64,000 nt of DNA from Streptomyces pyxinicus (GTDB taxonomy: Bacteria; Actinomycetota; Actinomycetes; Streptomycetales; Streptomycetaceae): positions 1-64,000 of the forward strand of contig NZ_JANUGP010000034.1 of the NCBI RefSeq assembly GCF_024753135.1. The letters are read 5' to 3'. The translations under genes were made by a program, and so were the position numbers. Each line of letters opens with the position of its first letter. Positions within the stretch are counted from its first letter, which is position 1. The notes under the pieces are model-generated. The model saw only the letters and a program-made list of their open reading frames with translations. It was not told the origin of the DNA and did not search any database. Positions 24,029-33,385 of the stretch are shown here, piece by piece.

Positions 24029-24862
24029 ATGGCGACATGGTTCATCACCGGAGCCGCCCGGGGGCTGGGCGCCGAGACAGCCCGGCATGCCCTGAAAGCG
24101 GGACACGACGTCGCCGTCGGCGCCCGGCGACTCGACGCGTTGCCCGACGACCTGCGCGCCGCCGAGCGATGCCATCCGGTCACCCTCGACGTCACCGACC
24201 AGGCCCAGATCGACCGTGCCGTCGCGCAGGTCGTCGATCGGTTCGCCACGATCGACGTGCTGGTCAACAACGCGGGCCGCGTACTGGTGGGCGCGCTGGA
24301 GGAGGTCACCGACGCCGAGGCCAGGTCGCTGTTCGACGTCAACGTCTTCGGCCTGATCAACGTGACGCGAGCGGTCCTGCCGACGATGCGTGCTGCCGGC
24401 AAGGGCAAGATCGTGCACATCGGCTCCCGGGCGGGGTTCGAGGGCGAGCCCGGGGTGAGCCTGTACAGCGCTTCGAAGTTCGCGGTCGCCGGCATCAGCG
24501 AAGCCCTCGCCGCGGAGCTGGGCCCGTTGGGAATCCAGAGCATGGTCGTCGAGCCCGGGGCGTTCCGCACCGACCTCTTCGACCCCAGCTCCCTGTCGGT
24601 CTCCGAGGTGCGGCTGGCAGCCTACGACGGTACTCCCGCCCACCTCGTGCGCGACGGGGTCGGCGCGGCCAACCACGCCCAGCCCGGAGACCCGGTCAAG
24701 GGCGCGGCGCTGATCGTCGAGGTGACCGACGGCGAGACGCTCCCCTCGCACCTGCTCGTGGGCAGCGACGCCTACGAGCGTCTCGAGGCCAAGAACGCGC
24801 TGGTTGCCGAGCACATCGCCCCGTGGCGCGGCAAGGCGCTGGACACCGCGCACCGCGACTGA
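24029..24862 (+). CDS. Short-chain dehydrogenase/reductase (classical)
   Basis: This 277-residue SDR has TGAARGLG near the start, NNAG in the middle, catalytic Ser in IGSRAG and YSASK. The cofactor region GARRLDAL after the second strand favours NADP. The C-terminal half resembles the ketoreductase-like SDRs often annotated as oxidoreductases in polyketide clusters. The ATG at 24029 is preferred over 24002 because aaggag is placed 11 bases upstream. It is co-directional with the monooxygenase and the carboxylase/reductase. A redox step in tailoring or extender-unit supply is inferred. Confidence 0.92.
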   Translation: MATWFITGAARGLGAETARHALKAGHDVAVGARRLDALPDDLRAAERCHPVTLDVTDQAQIDRAVAQVVDRFATIDVLVNNAGRVLVGALEEVTDAEARSLFDVNVFGLINVTRAVLPTMRAAGKGKIVHIGSRAGFEGEPGVSLYSASKFAVAGISEALAAELGPLGIQSMVVEPGAFRTDLFDPSSLSVSEVRLAAYDGTPAHLVRDGVGAANHAQPGDPVKGAALIVEVTDGETLPSHLLVGSDAYERLEAKNALVAEHIAPWRGKALDTAHRD

Positions 24863-24998
24863 GTCCGACCGTTTCGCATCGCGCCGCGGGCCCAGGCTCT
24901 GCCCGGCCCCGCGGCACGAACGTCCCCCGGCCGTGTCGCCCAGGCCGGCGGGGTGGACGCGGTCGAGTCCGTGATCCGGAAGTCGGGCCCGCCGGCCC

Positions 24999-25658
24999 GT
25001 GAGCAGTGGCAACGGAGAGTGTGTGCACACCTTGGTTATCAGCGCGCGAGATGTGGTCGCGGTGACGGAACGGCCGCCGGTCGGCATGATCCGGCCCCGG
25101 GGACCGGTGAAAGCCGTGGCCGACGCACGCGCGGACGCCGGAGTCGACGGACTTCCCGTTGCACTGCATGCGAAAGTCGCCGCCGCGCTGGCAGCGTGGG
25201 CGGTTGCTCGCTGCGCGCGGCACACGTCGTGCCGGAACACCACTGGCCGGACGAAACCGATCTCGCCGCGCTGCGCGCCGCGCGAGCACTGACCGAGTTG
25301 GTCTCCCGCTATGTGGGGAGGGCCGTCGTGGCCGCACGGGCCGAGGGGATCGGTTGGCCGGTCGTCGGCGAGGCGCTCGGGATCGCCGACCCGGAGGGCG
25401 CTTTCGGCCCCGCAGTCGCCGGCTGGGCCGAAGAGCTGGCGCGCGTCCGCGCGGGACAGGTGCACCTGGCGGACCAGCCGGCGCTCGACTGGGTCGTCGA
25501 CACGGCTTGGTGGGCCGAAGCGCTGCGGGAGTGGCTCAGCAGGCCCGATGACAACCTCTGCGGCCGGACGGCCGCCGGAGAACGGGAACGACTGGTGGCA
25601 CCCGGACGAGCGTGTCGCCGGCGAGGACGACGAGGCCGACGCGGGCCTCCTGTCGTGA
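24999..25658 (+). pseudogene. Frameshifted hypothetical gene upstream of crotonyl-CoA reductase
   Basis: Protein-like sequence runs through three frames. About 25040-25220 reads as an alanine-rich helical N-terminal part (LPVALHAKVAAALAAW). About 25225-25550 continues in another frame (ALRAARALTELVSRYVG, IGWPVVGEALGI, WWAEALREWLSRPDD), resembling the small actinobacterial proteins with a helix-turn-helix-like segment. The end (NGNDWWHPDERVAGEDDEAD, stop at 25658) returns to the first frame. Two indels are therefore needed to restore the gene. The middle frame is open into the next gene without a stop. It is either a decayed gene or sequencing error. Its function is unknown. Confidence 0.55.
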
Positions 25659-25684
25659 ACCGGATCAGCGAAGGAAGGAAAGCC

Positions 25685-27049
25685 GTGCCGAACGCAGAGC
25701 TCAAGGAGATCCAGCAGGCCGTCGTGACCGGGGACCCGGGCGCGCTGGCCGGACTGCGGGTGCCGGAGAGCTACCGCGGCGTGACCGTACACGCCGAGGA
25801 GACCGAGATGTTCGAGGGCATCGCCACCGCGGACAAGGACCCGCGCAAGTCGCTGCATGTGGAGGAGGTCCCGACACCGGAGCTCGGGCCCGGTGAGGCG
25901 CTGATCGCGGTGATGGCGAGCGCGATCAACTACAACACGGTCTGGACCTCGATCTTCGAACCCCTGCCGACCTTCAAGTTCCTCCGGCGCTACGGGAAGC
26001 TGTCCCCGCTGTCGAAGCGACACGACCTGCCCCACCACGTGGTCGGCTCGGACGCCTCGGGAGTCGTGCTGCGCACCGGGCCCGGGGTGCACCGCTGGAA
26101 GCCCGGCGACGAAGTCGTGGCGCACTGCCTCAGCGTCGAACTGGAAGGCCCCGAGGGCCACGACGACACGATGCTCGACCCCGAGCAGCGGATCTGGGGC
26201 TTCGAGACCAACTTCGGTGGCCTCGCCGAGATCTCCCTGGTGAAGGCGAACCAGCTGATGCCCAAACCCGCACACCTGACGTGGGAGGAGGCGGCGAGCC
26301 CCGGGCTGGTCAACTCGACCGCGTACCGGCAGCTGGTGTCGCGCAACGGTGCGAACATGAAGCAGGGCGACGTGGTCCTGGTCTGGGGCGCCTCCGGCGG
26401 GCTCGGCTCGTACGCCACGCAGTACGTGCTCAACGGCGGCGGCATCCCGGTGTGCGTCGTGTCCAGTCCGGAGAAGGCGGAGATCTGCCACCGCCTCGGT
26501 GCGGAGCTGGTCATCGACCGCAGCGCCGAGGGGTACCGGTTCTGGCGGGACGAGCACACCCAGGACCCGAAGGAGTGGCAGCGGTTCGGCGCCCGAATCA
26601 GGGAGCTGACCGGCGGCGACGACGCGGACATCGTGTTCGAGCACCCGGGCCGGGAGACGTTCGGCGCTTCGGTCTACGCGGCCCGCAAAGGCGGCACGAT
26701 CGTGACCTGCGCGTCCACCTCGGGGTTCACGCACCAGTTCGACAACCGGTACCTGTGGATGAACCTCAAGCGAATCGTCGGATCGCACTTCGCGAACTAC
26801 CGGGAGTCGTGGGAAGCCAACCGGTTGATCGACAAGGGGCTCATCCACCCGACGCTGTCGAAGTCCTACGCGCTGGAGGACACCGGCCGGGCCACGCTCG
26901 ACGTGCACCGCAACGTGCACCACGGCAAGGTCGGCGTGCTGTGCCTCGCGCCGGAAGAAGGCCTCGGCGTGCGGGACAGGGAGAAGCGTGCCCGGCACCT
27001 CGGCAGCATCAACGCGTTCCGCCAGGTGCACCGGGATTCCGGCCGGTGA
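25685..27049 (+). CDS. ccr: Crotonyl-CoA carboxylase/reductase
   Basis: This 454-residue enzyme of the medium-chain dehydrogenase superfamily reductively carboxylates crotonyl-CoA or longer 2-enoyl-CoAs with NADPH and CO2, giving ethylmalonyl-CoA or other alkylmalonyl-CoA extender units. Diagnostic segments are the opening ELKEIQQAV, the SAINYNTVWTSIFEPLPTF stretch, the NFGGLAE loop, the nucleotide-binding GASGGLGSYA, and the conserved end DVHRNVHHGKVGVLCLAP. The GTG start at 25685 has a gaaggaagg site six bases away; the frame is open further upstream but that part belongs to a different, broken gene. Its presence implies the PKS uses an unusual branched extender, perhaps at a module with an atypical AT motif. 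Confidence 0.97.
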   Translation: MPNAELKEIQQAVVTGDPGALAGLRVPESYRGVTVHAEETEMFEGIATADKDPRKSLHVEEVPTPELGPGEALIAVMASAINYNTVWTSIFEPLPTFKFLRRYGKLSPLSKRHDLPHHVVGSDASGVVLRTGPGVHRWKPGDEVVAHCLSVELEGPEGHDDTMLDPEQRIWGFETNFGGLAEISLVKANQLMPKPAHLTWEEAASPGLVNSTAYRQLVSRNGANMKQGDVVLVWGASGGLGSYATQYVLNGGGIPVCVVSSPEKAEICHRLGAELVIDRSAEGYRFWRDEHTQDPKEWQRFGARIRELTGGDDADIVFEHPGRETFGASVYAARKGGTIVTCASTSGFTHQFDNRYLWMNLKRIVGSHFANYRESWEANRLIDKGLIHPTLSKSYALEDTGRATLDVHRNVHHGKVGVLCLAPEEGLGVRDREKRARHLGSINAFRQVHRDSGR

Positions 27050-27821
27050 CGCCGGACGCACGCCCGCGCTCGTAGTGTTCACCGCCGGGATGCGGGACCG
27101 CCCCGGCGGTGTCGAGCCGATCTGCGCTGTGCGGGTAGCGCACGGCATCAGCACCGCCCCCCCCCGTCGCCGGGCACCTCGACGCGGCCGACGTCGCGGT
27201 GAAAGGCACTCTCTCGCGGCCTTCACGGCGCCGTTCGTAGATGAGGCGGAACGCTTGTCATGGACGTTTCGACTTTCTCTGTACGCAGTATTCAAGAAAA
27301 AGAAACCCTGGCTCTGTCAACCCCGCGGGCCCGGACTTGGTCTTAGAAGGTATGGCCTCATTGCGCAAGGAACCTCTTGTGACTCCGGGTGGCGGCAGTT
27401 TTGCTCTCGGTATACCCCTCGGCTCCGGTGCCGAGTTCGCACGAAGAGGTCGCCACCGCCGGATGGAGCCGACTCCCGCGACCACCGTGGCCTACGCGGT
27501 GAGATAGGGCACATTTGCCTGTCGCGCCGACCGGAAACCACTACCGAGCGACCGCGAACCCCCAGCTCGCAGCACCAACTGAGGTTGAAACCAGGGTGGT
27601 TCCTTATTCTGCCCATAGGTTCAACGGCGTGATCGGCTGGGGTAGATATGAGTGTGGCCATGGTGGTGGCCAATGTCGGCCCGCAGGAGTGGTCGCATTA
27701 ATTTTGTGGCATTGATGTCCGGTCTCAACCCATCGATTTCCGTATTCCTAAACCCTTGTTCCGCGTGGCATGTCGGTGCGCGCGACGTAGGAACAGCTCC
27801 ATGAGAGACAGGGGATCGTGC
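27050..27821. other. Long intergenic region before the LAL regulator
   Basis: About 770 bp has no convincing coding frame and is clearly more AT-rich than its surroundings, especially around 27280-27310 and 27640-27760. It probably carries the regulator's promoter and leader. No inverted repeat or known operator was recognised. Confidence 0.5.
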
Positions 27822-30599
27822 ATGATCGAGCGAGAGTCTGAGCTCGCTGAGTTGGCTGCAGCTTTTGCGGAGTCCGCCGCTGGGGGCGTGCGGGTTGTCG
27901 TGCTCCAGGGGGTTGTCGGAACCGGTAAGACGGCGTTGCTCGAGGAGTTCGGCGGCCGGGCTCGCGAGGCGGGGGCGCGGCTGCTGCGGGCGAGTGGGGC
28001 GCCGACCGAGAGCTCGCTGTCGCTGGGTATCGTGCGTCAGTTGCTTGCTGGTGAGGTGTTCGACCGCGACTGGGCGGCGACCGTGCGTGGTCTGCTCGAC
28101 CACCAGCTGCTCGCCGATGCGGCGTGCGACGGGGTGAGCCGGTCCCGGGTGCTGGACGGGTTGGCGACGGCGGTTCTGGAGTTGGCCGGGCAGAGCACGG
28201 TGGTGATCGCCATTGACGACACGCAGTATCTCGACACGTTCTCCCAGGACTGGCTGATCTATCTGCTCCGCCGTGCCGGGCTCGCCCGCATTCTGATTGT
28301 GTTCGGCTGGCGCGACGACGACATCGAGATGTCTGCGGACAACTCCCGCCTCCTGTGCTCCGAGCTCTACCAGCAGGCCTACTTGCGGCGGTTGCTGCTG
28401 GCTCCCCTGTCGTCCAGCGGCGTCGCGCAGCTCATGGCCGGGAGACTCCTCGAGTCCGGTTCGGCGGAGCTGGCCGCGCAGGCCCACCAGCTCACCGGGG
28501 GCAATCTGCTCCTGCTGCACGCGTTACTGGAAGACAGCTGGGCCGCCGCCTGCGGCGACGGCCCGCCGGCCGAGCTGAACACCGGCCCCGAGTTCGAGCG
28601 GGCGGTCCAGCTCGTCCTGGGCCGGTGCGATCCGGTGACGTCGCGGGTCGCCGGTGCGATCTCGGTCATCGGTGAGCCGTCGCGGTTCGCGTACCTCGAC
28701 CGGCTGGTCGGCGTCCCGTCGGACCGGGTCGCTGTCGCCATGCAGGTACTGACCCGCACGGGTCTGGTGGAGGCCGGCCGGATGCGGCACCCGGTCATGG
28801 CCGGCGTCGTGCTCAACACCTTCTCGGCCGCGGACCGGTCCGAGCTGAGCCGGCGTGCCGCGGATCTGCTCAAGGCGTGCGGTGCGGACTCCTTGACGAT
28901 CGCGGAGCACTTCGTCGCCTCCGGCCGTCTCGACGACCCGTCGGCCGTGCTGAACCTGGTGGAAGGGGCGAAGCAGGCGCTGAAGGAGGGCCACGCGCGG
29001 CGGGCCACGGAGCTGCTGCGGCTGGCGTACCAGGTGGATACCGACGGCCGGCGTCGGGTGGAGATCCTTGCCCTGTTGCTGCGGGCGGGGTGGCGGGACG
29101 ACCTGCGAGCCTCGGTCGGGCATCTGCCCGAGCTGACCGAGGCGATGCTGAGCGGCCGGCTCCGGGGCCGGCACACGACGCTGCCCGTGATCATGCTGCT
29201 GCTCCAGGGCCGGGTGGAGGATGCCTGCTCCGTGCTCTCCCGGCTGGCGGCCGACGTGCCGCCGGGCTCCCCGCCCTCGTGGGAGTTCGAGATGGTACGG
29301 ATGTGGCTGGCCGACGTGTATCCCGGCATCTTCCGGCGCGTGGCCTGCGAGAGCAGGACGAACGGCACGCCGATCACGCCTCCGGGCGCCATCGGTTATC
29401 GGTTGCTCGAACACTTCCAGAGCTCCCACCATCAGGGGGCGACGGCGGAGCGGCTGGGCCAGGCCGACGAGGCGCTGTGGCAGCAGCCGCTGACCGAGAT
29501 CAACCTGTTGCCGCTCATTCTCGCGTTGCGCACGATGGTGTATGCCGAGCGGTTGGAGGAGGCCGAGCAGCGGTGCCGGGAGCTGATGCAGGCCTGCCTC
29601 GATCTTCAGGCACCCACCTGGCGTGCGTTGTTCTGCGCGATAGCGGCGGACATCGCCCTGCGCCGGGGCTCGCTCGGCGTTGCGGCCTCCCGGGCGAGCG
29701 CCGCGCTCGAACTCATCCCGGTCGCCGACTGGGGCGTACTGGCCGCTGAACCGCTGAGTACCCTGCTGACGGCGCAGACGCTGCAGGGCAAACACGACGA
29801 AGCGGCCCGCACGCTGGCCCTGCGAGTGCCGGACGTGATGTTCGAGACGCCGTTCGGGCTGTCCTACCTGCTGGCGCGCGGCCGTCACTACGTCGAGCGC
29901 GGTCTCGCCCAGGTCGCCCTCGACGACTTCCAGGCCGTCGCCGACCTGCTCGACCAGTGGGGGATGGCCGAAACCGAGACACTGTCGTGGCGCACGGAGA
30001 TGGCCGCCGCTCACCTGCAACTCGGGAACCACGAGACAGCCGCGCGCTACGCTCGCGAGCAGCTGCGCCGGATCGGCACGGACAGCCACCTGCGGGTGCG
30101 CGGGCGCACCATGCGGCTGCTGGCGGCGACCCGCGAACTGCACCTGCGGCCACCGATGCTGCGCGAGGCTGTGGACGTGCTGCACCGGAGCGGGGACAAG
30201 TTCGAGTTGGCGAGTGCGCTCGCCGCGCTGCACGATGCGTACACCCAACTCGGGGATGCCGGCCGGGCGCGGTCGGTGGCACGCAAGACCAACAGCATCA
30301 GGCAGGCGTGTTTCGCGGAACAGCCCGCTCGGCGGGTCGGCGCGCCGGACGTGCTGGAGGAGACGGAAGTCGACATGCTCGCGCTCAGCGATGCGGAGCG
30401 GAGGGTCGCCAAGGCCGCGGCAAGGGGCCTGACCAACCGGGAGATCGCCGGCAAGCTCTACCTCACGACCAGCACGGTGGAGCAGCACCTGACCCGGATC
30501 TACCGCAAACTGGGGGTCAGTTCACGAGTGCAACTGCAGTCCCGCCTCGGACTCCAGCCTCCTTCCCCCCACCCCGCTCTCCAGGACGCCTCCGCCTGA
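27822..30599 (+). CDS. LAL-family LuxR transcriptional regulator (large ATP-binding)
   Basis: This 925-residue protein is of the large ATP-binding LuxR class, usually the pathway-specific activator of PKS clusters. It has Walker A GVVGTGKT at residues 30-37, Walker B VVIAIDD at about 127-133, a long TPR-like helical middle, and a C-terminal LuxR helix-turn-helix (LTNREIAGKLYLTTSTVEQHL, about 866-886). The start at 27822 gives the family-typical MIERE opening; an ATG at 27801 is an alternative. A TTA leucine codon at residue 235 makes translation dependent on the bldA tRNA in Streptomyces. It lies at the right edge of the polyketide cluster and is the best candidate for its activator. Confidence 0.95.
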   Translation: MIERESELAELAAAFAESAAGGVRVVVLQGVVGTGKTALLEEFGGRAREAGARLLRASGAPTESSLSLGIVRQLLAGEVFDRDWAATVRGLLDHQLLADAACDGVSRSRVLDGLATAVLELAGQSTVVIAIDDTQYLDTFSQDWLIYLLRRAGLARILIVFGWRDDDIEMSADNSRLLCSELYQQAYLRRLLLAPLSSSGVAQLMAGRLLESGSAELAAQAHQLTGGNLLLLHALLEDSWAAACGDGPPAELNTGPEFERAVQLVLGRCDPVTSRVAGAISVIGEPSRFAYLDRLVGVPSDRVAVAMQVLTRTGLVEAGRMRHPVMAGVVLNTFSAADRSELSRRAADLLKACGADSLTIAEHFVASGRLDDPSAVLNLVEGAKQALKEGHARRATELLRLAYQVDTDGRRRVEILALLLRAGWRDDLRASVGHLPELTEAMLSGRLRGRHTTLPVIMLLLQGRVEDACSVLSRLAADVPPGSPPSWEFEMVRMWLADVYPGIFRRVACESRTNGTPITPPGAIGYRLLEHFQSSHHQGATAERLGQADEALWQQPLTEINLLPLILALRTMVYAERLEEAEQRCRELMQACLDLQAPTWRALFCAIAADIALRRGSLGVAASRASAALELIPVADWGVLAAEPLSTLLTAQTLQGKHDEAARTLALRVPDVMFETPFGLSYLLARGRHYVERGLAQVALDDFQAVADLLDQWGMAETETLSWRTEMAAAHLQLGNHETAARYAREQLRRIGTDSHLRVRGRTMRLLAATRELHLRPPMLREAVDVLHRSGDKFELASALAALHDAYTQLGDAGRARSVARKTNSIRQACFAEQPARRVGAPDVLEETEVDMLALSDAERRVAKAAARGLTNREIAGKLYLTTSTVEQHLTRIYRKLGVSSRVQLQSRLGLQPPSPHPALQDASA
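28524..28526 (+). promoter_or_regulatory. TTA codon in LAL regulator
   Basis: In-frame TTA (Leu235) within HALLED. In Streptomyces the only tRNA for UUA is bldA, so this codon ties cluster activation to developmental stage. Confidence 0.85.
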
Positions 30600-31462
30600 C
30601 TGATCGCGAACTCGACCAGCAAACCCTCATGTGATTCCGGGGTTCGTAGTTGGTGCAGTGAGTGGAGTGTGAGCTGGGGTGTTGGAGTTTTGCTGAAAAG
30701 TGGATGGGTGTCTCTGGGATGCTCCGGTGGTGGTGCCGAGGCTTCTGATCTGAGACTGTTGAGGGTTCGTTGATAACGGTGGTGTGGCGCTGGTGATGGT
30801 GTCTGGCATCTAAAGGACCGGTGCGGGTTTGTGCTGGTCAGGGGTTTGGTACCGGGGGGGCTTCCGGTCCAGTACAGGGCGGTGTCGATGTCGCGCGCGG
30901 TCCAGTCGCCGGTGTGTGCTGCGCCGTGTTGGAGGAGGTCGTCGAGGAGTTGGAGGTAGCGGCCGTAGCGTCCCGGTGTGGGGGTGAGGGTGAGGCCGAG
31001 GGTGTCCAGAGTGTGCTGGACGCGTTGGTCGTAGACGGCCATCCGCTGGGGTGCTGCTGCGGTCAGGACGGCTGAGGCGAGGGCGTCACCGGTGCGGAAG
31101 CCGGGCAGTTCCCAGATGATGCTGCGTCCGGTGCGGGCGGCTTCACTGCGCGTGACGGTGTCGCGGACAGCGGTGACGGCCCGTTCGGCGACGGAGCGGA
31201 TCTGTGCCTCGGGCAGGGACATGAGCGCCGACCCCCAACGGGTCTGTGCGGAGAGCCGTTTCCAGACGACGAGGGCTGCGATGTCCGTCTTGCCGAGGCT
31301 GCCTGCGCGTTCGGTTCGCTGTACGACGTCGTGGAAGACCTCATCGTAGTGCGGCGAGACACCGGCCAGGTAGTTGGCGCGGGCGGGGATCAGGGTGTCC
31401 CAGGCCCGGTCGTAGAGGACGGTGAAGTCTTCGTCGTCGGGCGTATCAGCGCTCTTTTTCAC
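30500..31462 (-). CDS. Hypothetical protein, probable C-terminal frameshift
   Basis: The protein-like part runs from a GTG at 31462 (opening KKSADTPDDEDFTVLYDRAW) to about 30865 (TARDIDTALYWTG). It is a helical protein of a kind seen repeatedly in Streptomyces without a known function. After a run of seven Gs on the plus strand (30854-30860) the frame turns into Pro/Ser/Thr-rich, unnatural sequence and runs 100 bp into the end of the regulator gene. Losing one base in that run would give a stop at 30810-30812. I therefore suspect the natural protein ends there. Convergent with the LAL gene. No function proposed. Confidence 0.5.
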   Translation of the reverse strand: MKKSADTPDDEDFTVLYDRAWDTLIPARANYLAGVSPHYDEVFHDVVQRTERAGSLGKTDIAALVVWKRLSAQTRWGSALMSLPEAQIRSVAERAVTAVRDTVTRSEAARTGRSIIWELPGFRTGDALASAVLTAAAPQRMAVYDQRVQHTLDTLGLTLTPTPGRYGRYLQLLDDLLQHGAAHTGDWTARDIDTALYWTGSPPGTKPLTSTNPHRSFRCQTPSPAPHHRYQRTLNSLRSEASAPPPEHPRDTHPLFSKTPTPQLTLHSLHQLRTPESHEGLLVEFAISQAEASWRAGWGEGGWSPRRDCSCTRELTPSLR

Positions 31463-31476
31463 GTCCGGATCATGCC

Positions 31477-31845
31477 GTTCTGGCGGGTTGGCGGGTTCGG
31501 GGGCGGCTTGCTTCTTCGGCGAGGTGGTCGAGCTGGATGGCTTCGAGTGATTGGTGATGCGTTCGGTGCCGTCACAGATGGCGGTGATGGCGGCTTGGCG
31601 GATGAGGCGGGTGAGGCTTCCGATACGGCCGGCGGTGCGCTGTTGGAGGTAGGAGGCGTGGCGGGGAAGTGCGCCGGGTGTGTGCTGGGTCAGGTCGAGG
31701 GCGGCTTCCATATCGGTGATGAGGTCGGTGAAGGGACGGGTGTTTCCGTGGCGGGCGGGGAGGGGGCCGCAGGTGATGAGGCTGGCGCGGCCGGCGATTT
31801 GGGCGCCGCGTATGCCGCTGAACAGGGGGGTGCCTCTATGTCTTT
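31477..31845 (-). pseudogene. TniB-like transposition ATPase, C-terminal fragment
   Basis: The fragment reads FSGIRGAQIAGRASL, RHTRPFTDLITDMEAALDL-like sequence (here RHGNTRPFTDLITDME) and GRIGSLTRLIRQAAITAI, the conserved C-terminal end of TniB-type ATP-binding transposition proteins. A frame change near 31555 restores the natural end (SLEAIQLDHLAEEA). The N-terminal ATPase core is missing because the fragment abuts the IS110 relic at about 31845. It is a dead remnant. Confidence 0.6.
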
Positions 31846-31847
31846 GG

Positions 31848-32735
31848 TCAAGCGGGGTGTGGGGCTGGGGGTTCGTAGAAGGTGCCGTCGCGGAGCATCG
31901 CGAAGAGCACGTTGATCCGTTGTCGGGCCAGGCGGAGAAGTGCCTGGGTGTGGGTCTTCCCGCGGGCCCGGCAGCGGTCGTAGTAGGTGCGGGAGACGGG
32001 ATCGTGCAGCGCGGCGAACGCCGACAGGAACATCGCGTGTTTCAGTTGCCGGTTGCCGCCTCGTGGTGCGTGTTCGCCGTGGATCGATGTTCCCGACGAC
32101 TTGGTAGTCGGGGCGAGGCCGGCGTAGGAGGCCAGGTGGGCGGCGGTGGGGAAGCCGGTGCCGTCGCCGACGGTGACCAGCAAGGTGGCGGCGGTCCTGA
32201 CCGCGACTCCCGGAATCGAGGTCAGGACCGCGGAAAGAGGGTGAGCCTCCAGCAGCTGTCCGATCTGTGCTTCCAGGGCTCGTCGCTGTTCGTGGACCGC
32301 GGCGAGCGAGCGGGCCAGGGACGGGATCACGAGGTCGAGGGTGCCGGTGCCCGGGACCACGACGGTCTGCTCGGCGAGCGCATCGAAGACCTCGTCGATC
32401 AGCCTCTGGGCTATGCGCGGGGCCTTGGGGCGGATCACCTCAACCAGCTTGCGGCGTCCGGCTTTGCGCGGGGCGGCTGGGGATCCGTGGCGTTCCAGCA
32501 GCCAGGTCACGGCGGGGTGGTCCAGGCGCGGGCCGAGGACGCGTTCCAGGCTGGGGTGGAACTGGGTGAGCAGGCCGCGTATCCGGTTGGAGGTGCGGGT
32601 GGCCTCGGCCGCCAGGTCCTGGTCGAAGCCCACCAGCACGGTCAGCTCGGCGGTGATCTCGTCGGTCAGTTCCAGCGAGCGCAGGGTGTGCGGCATGGTC
32701 CGTGCGGCGTCCGCGATCACCGCGGCCGCTGTCAT
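31848..32735 (-). pseudogene. IS110-family transposase, 5'-truncated
   Basis: The 295 codons cover the middle and C-terminal Transposase_20 half of an IS110-type enzyme: SIPGVAVRTAATLL, HLASYAGLAPTTKSSG and RGGNRQLKHAMFLSAFAAL, ending in LFAMLRDGTFYEP. The N-terminal DEDD RuvC-like catalytic domain, about 100 residues, is missing. The retained sequence begins at AAVIADAARTMPHTLRSL, which normally follows the KTD-x-RDA segment. It cannot catalyse transposition. Length is 295 against about 400 for the family. Confidence 0.85.
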
Positions 32736-32899
32736 GAGATGAGAGATTGGTGGGTGGGTTCGCTGTCGTGGAGCTTTGTCGCTTGGCAGCTGATGCTGCC
32801 TCAGGTTCGAGAGTCCTCATGCGGTGAGTTTGGCGCGGCCGGTGTGATCGTGGGGTGGGCCAAGAGGTAAAGGCCAGCTGCGGGCCTGTGCTGCCCCGG

Positions 32900-33160
32900 G
32901 GTTTGGTGGTGCGTCGTCTGCTGGAGCGTCAGCGGGCGGGGGGTGTCGACGAGGCATGTGCGTGCGGTCGCTGGGACGAGTAGGTGTTTCGGAGCGTATG
33001 GTGTGGCGCTGGCTGGAGCAGGCCAAGACGACCGGGCAGGCGGACCCGGGGTCCGCCTGGGGTATGCGGTGTCGGACGAGGTGGGCGCTGCTGGGTGAGG
33101 TCGGCGGGAATGTCGCTGAGCTGAGGCGCCGACTGGCCGCTGATGCCGAGGAACTGAGCG
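32900..33160 (+). pseudogene. TniA/Mu-type transposase N-terminal remnant
   Basis: Short stretches in different frames (VRRLLERQRAGG; GVSERMVWRWLEQAK; WALLGEVGGNVAELRRRL) resemble the N-terminal helix-turn-helix part of the integrase-like transposases paired with TniB in actinobacteria. At least two frame changes and a stop (TAG near 32980) break it. The rest of the gene is absent. Confidence 0.45.
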
Positions 33161-33385
33161 GCTTCGTTAAGGTTGCCGCCTCGTGCGCGGCGGACCAGGA
33201 ACACGGACGCATTGCGCTGCCTCGGCTCATCTGGCCATCGATTTTGTCTGGAAATCCCCATCGCTGGGCGGGATGCTGGATGGCGGCAGGAGAATACCGA
33301 CAGTGATTCATTCCGGTCACACCACGCGGTGTCAGTGTTTGTTCCGCCGCCCTGAAGATCCGCCGCCCTGAGGAGAGGGGTTTCC

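Noticed and set aside
23759..27295. Open frame of 1178 codons on the minus strand
   Set aside because: It is antisense to the SDR and ccr genes and has no recognisable domain.
31331..31915. Gly-rich frame on the plus strand
   Set aside because: Antisense to the TniB-like fragment and hypothetical gene; Gly/Val/Glu-rich pattern is typical of a shadow.
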